From JBBSOW01 sp038259365 (lineage in GTDB: Bacteria; Actinomycetota; Actinomycetes; Propionibacteriales; Propionibacteriaceae): a stretch of DNA of 15,205 nucleotides. The translations under genes and the position numbers were made by a program. The notes under the pieces were generated by a model. That model worked only from the letters and a program-made list of their open reading frames with translations, had not been told where the DNA came from and ran no database searches. The stretch is from NCBI GenBank assembly GCA_038259365.1, contig JBBSOW010000073.1, positions 1-15,205 on the forward strand, written 5' to 3'. Positions 7,189 through 13,149 of this stretch are shown in pieces (positions within the stretch are counted from its first letter, which is position 1; each line of letters begins with the position of its first letter).

Positions 7189-7902
7189 ATGAGTGAATCC
7201 GCGCCCCCCGCGCCCACCGCCGAGCAGGTGGATCAGATCAACACCTCGATCCGCTACGTGATGTACTCGGTGTTCTCGCGCTCGTCCAGGGTAGATGCCG
7301 ATCCCTTCGCCGCCGAGGAGGCGATGGAAGCCATCGCGTCGGCCTGTGAGGGCGGGGATCTCGCGACCCGCGGCTGGTACGACCTGGCCGGTCTGCGGGC
7401 CGACGCCGACCTCATGGTCTGGTGGCACGCCCCCGACTCGGAAACCCTCCAGGACGCCTATCTCGCCTTGCGCGCCAGCCGATTGGGCGGCCAGCTCACT
7501 CCCGTCTGGTCTCAGGTGGGGCTGCACCGCCCGGCGGAGTTCAACCGTGGCCACGTACCAGCGTTCGCCGCCGGCGAGGATCCGGGGGAACACATCTGCG
7601 TCTACCCGTTCGTGCGCAGCCTGGAGTGGTACCTGCTGCCCGAGGACGAGCGTCGCGAGATGCTCGCCGAGCACGGCCGGTTGGCCCGCCCCTACCCCGA
7701 CGTGCGCGCCAACACGGTGTCGGCGTTCGCGCTCGGCGACTACGAGTGGCTGCTGGCCTTCGAGGCCGCTGAACTGCACCGCATCGTCGACCTCATGCGA
7801 GCGCTGCGGGCCGCCGGCGCGCGCCGACACACCCGCGAGGAGGTGCCGTTCTACACGGGGCGCCGGCGCGAGCTCGGCGAGATCGTCGCGAGCTGGCGCT
7901 GA
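7189..7902 (+). CDS. hemQ: Coproheme decarboxylase (HemQ/ChdC), actinobacterial type
   Basis: HemQ performs the final step of the coproporphyrin-dependent heme route used by Gram-positive bacteria, oxidatively decarboxylating coproheme to heme b in the cytosol. The 237-residue product has the chlorite-dismutase-like fold signature. Visible residues are Y139 in CVYPFVRSLEWY (the catalytic tyrosine), R143, and H162 in AEHGR (proximal heme ligand). H122 in NRGHVPAF matches the distal histidine typical of the actinobacterial clade. The three sites sit at a constant offset of four from the positions I recall for the Corynebacterium diphtheriae enzyme (H118, Y135, H158). Start ATG at 7189 has only a weak purine-rich site (AAGAGAG) upstream. 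The TGA stop directly abuts the stop of convergent msrB. hemE lies about 4 kb away in the same window; hemY is not between them. Confidence 0.95.
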   Translation: MSESAPPAPTAEQVDQINTSIRYVMYSVFSRSSRVDADPFAAEEAMEAIASACEGGDLATRGWYDLAGLRADADLMVWWHAPDSETLQDAYLALRASRLGGQLTPVWSQVGLHRPAEFNRGHVPAFAAGEDPGEHICVYPFVRSLEWYLLPEDERREMLAEHGRLARPYPDVRANTVSAFALGDYEWLLAFEAAELHRIVDLMRALRAAGARRHTREEVPFYTGRRRELGEIVASWR

Positions 7903-8349
7903 TCAGCCTTCGCTGTTCTCCAGCTTGAGCGAAATCGAGTTGATGCAATAGCGCAGGTCGGTGGGGGTGTCGTAGCCCTCGCCCTCGAACACGTGGCCGA
8001 GGTGGGAATCGCAGCTGGCGCAGCGCACCTCGGTTCGGGGGTAACCCAGCAGGGTGTCGCGAATGTAGCGGACGCGGTCCTCGGCCAATGGGGCGAAGAA
8101 CGACGGCCAGCCGCAGTGCGAGCCGAACTTCTCACCGGAGCGGAACAGCTCGGCGTTGCAGGCCCGGCAGCGGTACACACCGGTGGCGGTGGTGTCGGTG
8201 TAGTCGCCGGTGAAGGCGCGCTCGGTGCCGGCCTCGCGCAGCACCTGGTACTCCTGCTTGCTGAGCTGCTCGCGCCATTGCGCTTCGCTCTTGACGACCT
8301 TGCCGACCTGGGCAGCCGGGTTTTCGCTGTTTGATACATCTTGGCTCAT
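7903..8349 (-). CDS. msrB: Peptide-methionine (R)-S-oxide reductase MsrB
   Basis: MsrB reduces the R epimer of methionine sulfoxide in oxidised proteins, regenerated by thioredoxin. The 148-residue product is a full-length single-domain enzyme. Two CxxC pairs, C61/C64 and C110/C113, form the structural zinc site. The catalytic cysteine is C135 in the RYCINSISL motif, and C79 in SHCGWPSF is a possible resolving cysteine. There is no signal peptide, so it is probably cytosolic. ATG at 8349 has a purine-rich AGAAGAG about eight bases upstream and a clear -10 box farther up. Its stop codon lies base-to-base against that of hemQ, the two forming the palindrome TGATCA. Linkage of msrB to hemQ is also found, as I recall, in mycobacteria. 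Confidence 0.96.
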   Translation of the reverse strand: MSQDVSNSENPAAQVGKVVKSEAQWREQLSKQEYQVLREAGTERAFTGDYTDTTATGVYRCRACNAELFRSGEKFGSHCGWPSFFAPLAEDRVRYIRDTLLGYPRTEVRCASCDSHLGHVFEGEGYDTPTDLRYCINSISLKLENSEG

Positions 8350-8391
8350 GTGGCGTCTCTTCTCGGATCAGTCCGGTTGTGGAACACTGCC

Positions 8392-8419
8392 ATTGTAGGC
8401 GGCATGCACAGCAGACCAA
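8392..8419 (-). promoter_or_regulatory. msrB promoter
   Basis: On the minus strand TTGGTC (8419-8414), a 16-bp spacer and TACAAT (8397-8392) form a recognisable sigma-70-type promoter. It leaves a leader of roughly 35 bases before the msrB ATG. This is the best consensus promoter in the window. Confidence 0.6.
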
Positions 8420-8440
8420 CGCTCTGAGTCGGGGCTGGCT

Positions 8441-8446
8441 TAGGCT
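8441..8446 (+). promoter_or_regulatory. -10 box (TAGGCT) for the LigD-type gene, probably leaderless
   Basis: TAGGCT ends six bases before the ATG at 8453, with no Shine-Dalgarno sequence between. This implies a leaderless mRNA. The same hexamer and spacing are used by the DUF3000 gene. Confidence 0.55.
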
Positions 8447-8452
8447 CTGACC

Positions 8453-9496
8453 ATGGCCACTGACGCGATCGAATACACGGTGGGGGAGCGGCAGGTGCGC
8501 CTGTCCAGCCCCACCAAGGTGTACTTCCCCGAACTGGGGATCACCAAGGCCGATCTGGCCGATTACGTGCAGGCGGTCGGGCCCGGGTTCCTGCCGGCGT
8601 TGATGGACCGCCCGACGGCGATGGAGCGCTGGCCGGGCGGGGTGCGCGAGGGGGTCAAGCTCAGCACCCGCGGGCAGCGGGGCGGGGACGCCTTCTACCA
8701 GAAGCGGGCGCCGAAGGGCATGCCGGATTGGGTGCAGACCGCCGAGATATCGTTCCCTTCCGGACGCACGGCAGACCAGGTCTGCCCGACCGAGCTGGCC
8801 ACCCTGGTGTGGATGATCAACCTCGGCACGTTGCGGTTTCATCCGTGGCCGGTCCGGAGCAAGGACACCGAGGCCGTCGACGAACTGCGCATCGACCTGG
8901 ACCCCCAGCCCGGCACCGGCTTCGCCGATGCCGCCAAGGCCGCGCACGGCCTTCGCGAGCTGTTGAGCGAGCTGGGGCTGACGGGTTTTGCCAAGACCAG
9001 CGGCGGCCGGGGGGTACACGTGTTCTGCCCGATCGAGCCCGTCGGCTTCATCGACGCCCGTCACGCCGTCATCGCGATCGGCCGCGAGCTGGCCCGGCGC
9101 AGGCCCGACCGGGTCACGGTGAACTGGTGGAAGGAGGAGCGTGGGGCGCGAATCTTCGTCGATTTCAACCAGATGGCACGCGACCGCACGATTGCGTCGG
9201 CCTACTCCATCCGCCCCGTGCCCCAGGCCCTGGTTTCGGCGCCGCTGGACTGGTCGGAGCTCGACGAGGTCGGCCCGGAGGACTTCACGGTGCTCACGAT
9301 GGCGAGCCGCTTCGCCGGGGGCGGGGATCGTTGGGCGGGCTACTACGCGACCACCCCGGGCTCGATCGGCGAGGCGCTGGCCCTGTATGACCACGAGCAG
9401 GCCCACGGCGGGGCGGCAGAGCTGCCCTACCCGCCGGAATACCCGAAGATGCCGGGGGAGCCCATGCGCGTACAGCCGAGCAGGAAGGCCAACTAG
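8453..9496 (+). CDS. Stand-alone LigD-type polymerase/primase domain protein
   Basis: The 347-residue product matches the archaeo-eukaryotic primase-type polymerase domain of bacterial LigD, which fills and extends DNA ends with nucleotides, often ribonucleotides, during non-homologous end joining. Motif I is IDLDPQPG with metal-binding D148 and D150. Motif II is TSGGRGVHVF (182-191) with H189. Motif III includes D237 in FVDFNQMARDRT. The protein ends soon after the polymerase domain. No ligase or phosphoesterase domain is attached, and no ku or ligase gene is in the window, so partners must be elsewhere. It could instead act as an independent Prim-Pol in gap repair. The start ATG at 8453 is supported by the -10 box six bases away. 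It is divergent from msrB. Confidence 0.9.
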   Translation: MATDAIEYTVGERQVRLSSPTKVYFPELGITKADLADYVQAVGPGFLPALMDRPTAMERWPGGVREGVKLSTRGQRGGDAFYQKRAPKGMPDWVQTAEISFPSGRTADQVCPTELATLVWMINLGTLRFHPWPVRSKDTEAVDELRIDLDPQPGTGFADAAKAAHGLRELLSELGLTGFAKTSGGRGVHVFCPIEPVGFIDARHAVIAIGRELARRRPDRVTVNWWKEERGARIFVDFNQMARDRTIASAYSIRPVPQALVSAPLDWSELDEVGPEDFTVLTMASRFAGGGDRWAGYYATTPGSIGEALALYDHEQAHGGAAELPYPPEYPKMPGEPMRVQPSRKAN

Positions 9497-9531
9497 GGCC
9501 TGAGGTTCGACGGGTCGACGACCGATTCCAC

Positions 9532-9537
9532 TAGACT
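9532..9537 (+). promoter_or_regulatory. -10 box (TAGACT) for the tagGH operon
   Basis: TAGACT fits the TAnnnT -10 pattern in the 89-bp gap between the LigD-type gene and tagG. It predicts a leader of about 40 bases. No strong -35 element is seen. Confidence 0.45.
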
Positions 9538-9544
9538 CATCGCT

Positions 9545-9573
9545 GGCTACCCGCCGCGCGTCTGCGGCTAGCC
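9545..9573 (+). promoter_or_regulatory. Hairpin in the tagG 5' leader
   Basis: GGCTA (9545-9549) pairs with TAGCC (9569-9573). Inside these, after one C-C mismatch on each side, CCGC (9551-9554) pairs with GCGG (9564-9567) around a 9-nt loop. The stem ends 12 bases before the ATG at 9586 and would begin close to the predicted transcript start. It lacks a T tract, so it is not an obvious terminator for the upstream gene. It could affect translation or mRNA stability. Confidence 0.5.
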
Positions 9574-9585
9574 GGAATCGAGCAG

Positions 9586-10449
9586 ATGGGACTTGTGCGT
9601 ATGAGTGTGGCCGAGCAGGCCGCTCGCGACGGCCTACACCGGGTCGGGGCCAGGCCACCGCTGCGTCAGTACCTGAAGGATGCGTGGGCCCGCCGGGAGT
9701 TCGCGGTGGGTATGGCCAAGTACAAGATCGCCGCCCGCGACGAATCCAATCGGCTCGGCGTGGTGTGGATCGTGCTGCGCCCCACGCTGAACGCCGTCGT
9801 CTACGGCAGCATCTTCGGCCTGTTGCAGGGCGCCAACCGGCCGGCCGACTACGCCGCCTTCATCGTGATCGGCGTCTTCCTCTTCGACTTCTTCTCCACC
9901 TCCATGAACAAGGGCGCCAAGGCCATCACCGGCAACCGGTCGTTGGTCCAGTCGCTCTCCTTTCCCCGCGTGACGCTGCCGATGTCGGTGGTCGTCGAGC
10001 AGTTCATGTCCTTGGTCCCCATGCTCGGGGTGATGGTGGTCTTTCTGCTCGCGCTCGGGCAGCCGCCGCAGGTCAGCTGGCTGATGATGGTGCCCCTGCT
10101 GGCGCTGTTCGCGCTGTTCAACGCCGGCGTCGCCATGATCGGCGCCCGGTTGACGGTGCACCTACGCGATCTCACCCAGCTGTTGCCGTTCGTCACCCGG
10201 TTGCTGTTCTACTCATCCGGGGTGCTCTTCGACGTCAACCGCATCCTCGGGCGCTGGCCGGCCGCGGTGTACGCCTTCGATTTTCACCCGATCTATGAGG
10301 TGCTCACGATCGCGCGGGGCGTGCTGATGACCGACCAGGGCCATCCACCCGTCTATTGGCTGTATCTCTCGATGTGGACGCTCGTGGTGTTCGTGGGCGG
10401 ATTCGTGTTCTTCTGGGTCGCCGAGGAGCGCTATGGCCGGGTCGACTGA
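9586..10449 (+). CDS. tagG: ABC-2 type transporter permease (TagG-like, envelope polymer export)
   Basis: The 287-residue product is the membrane subunit of an ABC-2 exporter of the TagG/Wzm class, which moves lipid-linked teichoic acid or polysaccharide across the cytoplasmic membrane. About six hydrophobic segments follow a soluble N-terminal stretch of some 55 residues. Typical features are RDESNRLGVVWIVLRPTLNA before helix 1, the FFSTSMNKGAKAITGN segment, SFPRVTLPMSVV, and the GVLFDVNRIL loop before the last helices. ATG at 9586 is used here; ATG at 9601 is a real alternative because neither has a strong Shine-Dalgarno sequence. tagH begins 17 bp before its stop, as expected for a coupled exporter pair. 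The name fits the family; the exported polymer is not known. Confidence 0.92.
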   Translation: MGLVRMSVAEQAARDGLHRVGARPPLRQYLKDAWARREFAVGMAKYKIAARDESNRLGVVWIVLRPTLNAVVYGSIFGLLQGANRPADYAAFIVIGVFLFDFFSTSMNKGAKAITGNRSLVQSLSFPRVTLPMSVVVEQFMSLVPMLGVMVVFLLALGQPPQVSWLMMVPLLALFALFNAGVAMIGARLTVHLRDLTQLLPFVTRLLFYSSGVLFDVNRILGRWPAAVYAFDFHPIYEVLTIARGVLMTDQGHPPVYWLYLSMWTLVVFVGGFVFFWVAEERYGRVD

Positions 10450-11200
10450 ACCACAAACCGCCCGGGGAAGCGCGCGTCCCGTGGTGGTCGTCGACGATCT
10501 GCACGTGAAGTATCACGTGTACGCCAGCGGTAAGGGCGCCAAGGACACCGGCCGAAAGCTGTTGACCCGGCGCACCCGAGGGCTGCGCACGGTGCACGCC
10601 CTCAAAGGAGTCTCCTTCTCCGTCGGGCCGAACGAGTCGGTCGGGGTGATCGGCTCCAACGGCTCCGGCAAGTCGACGCTGATGCGCGCCCTGGTGGGGC
10701 TGACCCCACCCGCCAGCGGCGGGGTGTGGGCGGCGTCTCGCCCGAACATGCTCGGCGTAGGGGCGGCCTTGCTGCCGTCGCTTTCGGGGGAGCGCAACAT
10801 CACCCTCGGCGGCCTGGCCCTGGGGTTCAGCAAGGGCGAGATCGAGGACCTTCGCGACGAGATCGTGGCATTCGCCGAGCTGGAGGAGTTCATCGACCTG
10901 CCGATGCGCACCTACTCCTCGGGCATGCAGGCACGGCTGAAGTTCGCCATCGCGGCCGCCAAGGCGCACGAGATCTTGATCATTGACGAGGCCCTCTCCG
11001 TGGGTGACAAGCGATTCCAGCACCGCTCCGAGGAGCGCATCCGCAACATTCGAGACCAGGCCGGCACCGTGTTCTTGGTGTCGCACTCGATGAAGTCCAT
11101 CCGCGACACCTGCAGCCGCACCATCTGGATCAACAAGGGGGTCTTGGAGCTCGACGGCGATACCGACGCGGTCGTGGACGCCGACGAGGCGTCGAAGTAG
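10433..11200 (+). CDS. tagH: ABC transporter ATP-binding protein (TagH-like, envelope polymer export)
   Basis: This 255-residue ATPase powers the TagG-like permease. Walker A is GSNGSGKST (74-82), the signature is SSGMQ (162-166), Walker B is ILIIDE (181-186), and the switch histidine is H218 in SHS. As in TagH and Wzt proteins, an extended loop rich in basic residues (about 31-55) precedes the core, and the GVGAALLPSLSGERNI segment replaces a normal Q-loop region. It lacks the C-terminal carbohydrate-binding domain of Wzt, so substrate choice probably does not rest on a chain-end cap. The start ATG at 10433 overlaps tagG by 17 bp, with AGGAG four bases upstream inside tagG. Confidence 0.94.
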   Translation: MAGSTEPQTARGSARPVVVVDDLHVKYHVYASGKGAKDTGRKLLTRRTRGLRTVHALKGVSFSVGPNESVGVIGSNGSGKSTLMRALVGLTPPASGGVWAASRPNMLGVGAALLPSLSGERNITLGGLALGFSKGEIEDLRDEIVAFAELEEFIDLPMRTYSSGMQARLKFAIAAAKAHEILIIDEALSVGDKRFQHRSEERIRNIRDQAGTVFLVSHSMKSIRDTCSRTIWINKGVLELDGDTDAVVDADEASK

Positions 11201-11216
11201 GCGGTGGCGACCCGTG

Positions 11217-12083
11217 ATGTCGGCTAACGCCCAGCCGAGCCTCGACGAGCTGCGAGCCGTGGTTCAGCCACCGGAGGTGCTCGCTCGCCGAGCCGAGCAC
11301 TGGACCGGTGACCTGTACATGCGCAGGTTCTCGATCCACCTCACCCGGGCGCTGATCAGGACCCCCATCTCCGCCAACGGGGTCACCGGGTTGATGATCC
11401 TCAGCGGCTCCCTGGCGGGTCTCGCCCTGCTCGTCCCCGGGATCTGGGGGCCGCTGCTGGCCGTGGCGCTCACCCAACTGCAGATGCTGATCGACTGCTG
11501 CGATGGTGAGGTCGCGCGCTGGCGCGGCACCTACACCCCTGCCGGGATCTTCTTGGACAAGGTGGGTCATTACCTGGCAGAGGGACTGCTCGGCCTCGGG
11601 CTCGGGCTGCGGGCCAGCGGAATCACCATGGGTGAGACCGCATCCACCAAGGTCTGGCAGTGCCTGTTCGCCGGCGCGATCCTGATGGCCTGGATCTGGT
11701 TCAACAAGGCCTTGAACGACATGGTGCACGTGGCGCGCGCGTTCAACGGCCTGGACAAGCTGGCCGAGCGCAAGAGCCTCCCGTCGCAGGAGGCCCCGAG
11801 TGCTCCCGCGGAACCGGAGGCGGCTGAGACCCGCTCAGTGCTGGCGGTGCGGTTGCTGGGAACGGCCCGCACGATGGCCCGCTTCGTCCCGTTTCACAAG
11901 GCGTTCCACTCCATCGAGCTGAGCCTCGTCGTCTTCGCCGTCGCCCTCATCGGCCTTATCGTCGGCCAACCACTCGCCGTCATGCGCGTGCTGCTGGTCG
12001 TCTTGGCTGTTGCCATCGTGCTGGTCAGCCTGGGCCACGCGATCTCGATCATCATGTCCTCGAAACTCCGAGCTCGAGGATGA
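11217..12083 (+). CDS. CDP-alcohol phosphatidyltransferase family membrane protein, variant active site
   Basis: This family transfers a phosphoalcohol from a CDP-linked donor to an acceptor alcohol in the membrane. The 288-residue product has about six hydrophobic segments and the family motif at residues 93-118: D93, D96-G97, A100-R101, G110, D114. The position of the fourth aspartate, the usual catalytic base, is H118 (in DKVGHY). A hydrophilic Ala/Pro/Glu-rich loop (about 188-206) separates the halves. The N-terminal 50 residues are soluble. ATG at 11217 is used; the GTG directly before it (11214) is possible. GGCGGTGG at 11201-11208 may serve as ribosome binding site. It lies 16 bp after tagH and overlaps the next gene by 4 bp, so it belongs to the exporter operon. 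It could supply a phosphoalcohol such as glycerol phosphate or inositol phosphate to the exported polymer; this is inference. Confidence 0.88.
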   Translation: MSANAQPSLDELRAVVQPPEVLARRAEHWTGDLYMRRFSIHLTRALIRTPISANGVTGLMILSGSLAGLALLVPGIWGPLLAVALTQLQMLIDCCDGEVARWRGTYTPAGIFLDKVGHYLAEGLLGLGLGLRASGITMGETASTKVWQCLFAGAILMAWIWFNKALNDMVHVARAFNGLDKLAERKSLPSQEAPSAPAEPEAAETRSVLAVRLLGTARTMARFVPFHKAFHSIELSLVVFAVALIGLIVGQPLAVMRVLLVVLAVAIVLVSLGHAISIIMSSKLRARG

Positions 12084-12976
12084 CTGGCGCAGAGAGGGAG
12101 TTGCCGAGCTTCGGCGTCGTCATCCTGACCCAGGGCAAGCGCCCCGCCGAGCTGGCTAGGGGCGTGGCTTCGGTGCTAGCGCAGCGCGAGGTCTCCCTCG
12201 ATATCGTCGTCGTGGGCAACGGCTGGGCGCCCGCCGGGCTTCCTAAGAGGTGCCACACGCTCCACCTGCCCCAAAATCTGGGCATTCCCGCCGGTCGCAA
12301 CGCCGGCGTGGCGCACGTCGGCGGGGAGTTTCTCTTCTTCCTCGACGACGACGCGTGGCTGCCCGACGACGATTTCCTGCTCCGGTCAGCCCGGTATCTG
12401 GGCGAGCACGACGATGTGGCCATGCTGCAGCCGCGCATCGAGGATCCGGAGACCCACGAGCGGCCGCGGCGCTGGATACCGCGGTTACGCAAAGGGAGCC
12501 CCTTGCGTTCCAGCAACGTCTTCTCGGTGATCGAATTGGCGCTGGTGTTGCGCCGCGACACCTTCGAGTCCACGGGCGGCTGGCCAGGCACGTTCTTCTA
12601 CGCCCACGAGGGCATCGAGCTCGCTTGGCGAGTGTGGGATTGCGGAATGCGTGTAGTCTACCTGGGCGATCTCCGGGCCGCCCATCCGATCTTCGACCCG
12701 GCACGCCACGCCGAGTACTTCGAGCTGAATGCGCGGAACCGCGTGTGGCTGGCGCGGCGCAACCTCCCGTGGCCGGTGAGCTGGGCCTACGTGGGCACCT
12801 GGACCGTGGTGCAGCTGATCCGCTGGCGGTCCCGACCCGAGCAGCTCAAGCCCTGGCTGGCCGGCTGGCGACGAGGTTGGCTCGCCGATCCCTGGGCCCC
12901 CGACGAGACGCGGGGCAAGCTTCGCTGGTCCACGGTCGTGGCCATGACGAGGGCAGGTCGGCCGCCCGTCGTCTAG
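12080..12976 (+). CDS. Family 2 glycosyltransferase
   Basis: The 298-residue product is a GT-A fold, inverting glycosyltransferase of family GT2, rhamnosyltransferase-like in layout. The nucleotide-sugar half begins with GVVILTQGKRPAEL and contains NLGIPAGRNAGV (66-77). The metal-binding D89-D90-D91 follows a run of hydrophobic residues (EFLFFLDDDAW). The acceptor-side motif is HEGIELAWR (176-184). There are no clear membrane helices, so it probably acts at the inner membrane face. Its ATG overlaps the TGA of the preceding gene (ATGA), which strongly suggests coupling. It is the last gene of the tagGH operon and could glycosylate the lipid-linked polymer before export. The sugar cannot be read from the sequence. 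Confidence 0.9.
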   Translation: MTGAERELPSFGVVILTQGKRPAELARGVASVLAQREVSLDIVVVGNGWAPAGLPKRCHTLHLPQNLGIPAGRNAGVAHVGGEFLFFLDDDAWLPDDDFLLRSARYLGEHDDVAMLQPRIEDPETHERPRRWIPRLRKGSPLRSSNVFSVIELALVLRRDTFESTGGWPGTFFYAHEGIELAWRVWDCGMRVVYLGDLRAAHPIFDPARHAEYFELNARNRVWLARRNLPWPVSWAYVGTWTVVQLIRWRSRPEQLKPWLAGWRRGWLADPWAPDETRGKLRWSTVVAMTRAGRPPVV

Positions 12977-13149
12977 TATGGGGGAATCCTCAGCTCCCGC
13001 TTAGGAGCGAGTGTCACTGGACTACGAACAAACCAACCGTCAGTGCGGCTGTCGGAATCCCTCGTTTGCAATGGGGTAAGGGATGCACGTACGTTTGCTG
13101 TCACCGCGGTGTCGATATAACGACACCGAACCGACACGCGAGGATATTT
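12974..13149 (+). promoter_or_regulatory. Leader of the secreted FN3-nuclease gene: possible promoter and several inverted repeats
   Basis: This 173-bp gap looks less GC-rich than its surroundings. A TAGTAT at 12974-12979, overlapping the glycosyltransferase stop, could be a -10 box. Downstream are four inverted repeats: GCTCC/GGAGC (12993-12997 and 13004-13008), CACTG/CAGTG (13015-13019 and 13041-13045), ATCCCT/AGGGAT (13057-13062 and 13079-13084), and an 8-bp pair CGGTGTCG/CGACACCG (13107-13114 and 13121-13128). GAGGA at 13140-13144 is the likely ribosome binding site. None of the hairpins is followed by a T run, so no terminator closes the upstream operon. A structured mRNA leader or protein operators are both possible. 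Confidence 0.5.
13102..13128. promoter_or_regulatory. Nested palindromes upstream of the secreted nuclease gene, candidate operator
   Basis: CGGTGTCG (13107-13114) and CGACACCG (13121-13128) are perfect 8-bp inverted arms around the 6-bp AT-only spacer ATATAA. The left arm also takes part in a second palindrome, CACCGCGGTG (13102-13111). The sequence CACCG thus occurs once on each side of CGGTG. Dyad symmetry with an AT centre suits a dimeric repressor. The TATAAC at 13116-13121 within the site could itself be a -10 box with TTGCTG 15 bp upstream, in which case a bound protein would block it. Confidence 0.55.

Noticed and set aside
8132..9658. 508-codon minus-strand open frame over the LigD-type gene
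   Set aside because: It lies antisense to a gene with complete catalytic motifs and crosses the msrB/LigD promoter region; no domain is recognisable.
12993..13008. Intrinsic terminator after the glycosyltransferase gene
   Set aside because: The GCTCC/GGAGC hairpin is followed by GAGTGTCACTGG, with no T tract.
12980..13149. c-di-AMP (ydaO-type) riboswitch before the secreted nuclease gene
   Set aside because: Short fragments such as GGGGTAAGG and CCGAACCGACA recall that class, and actinobacterial examples precede secreted wall enzymes, but the conserved core elements are not present in full or with proper spacing. A covariance-model search would settle it.
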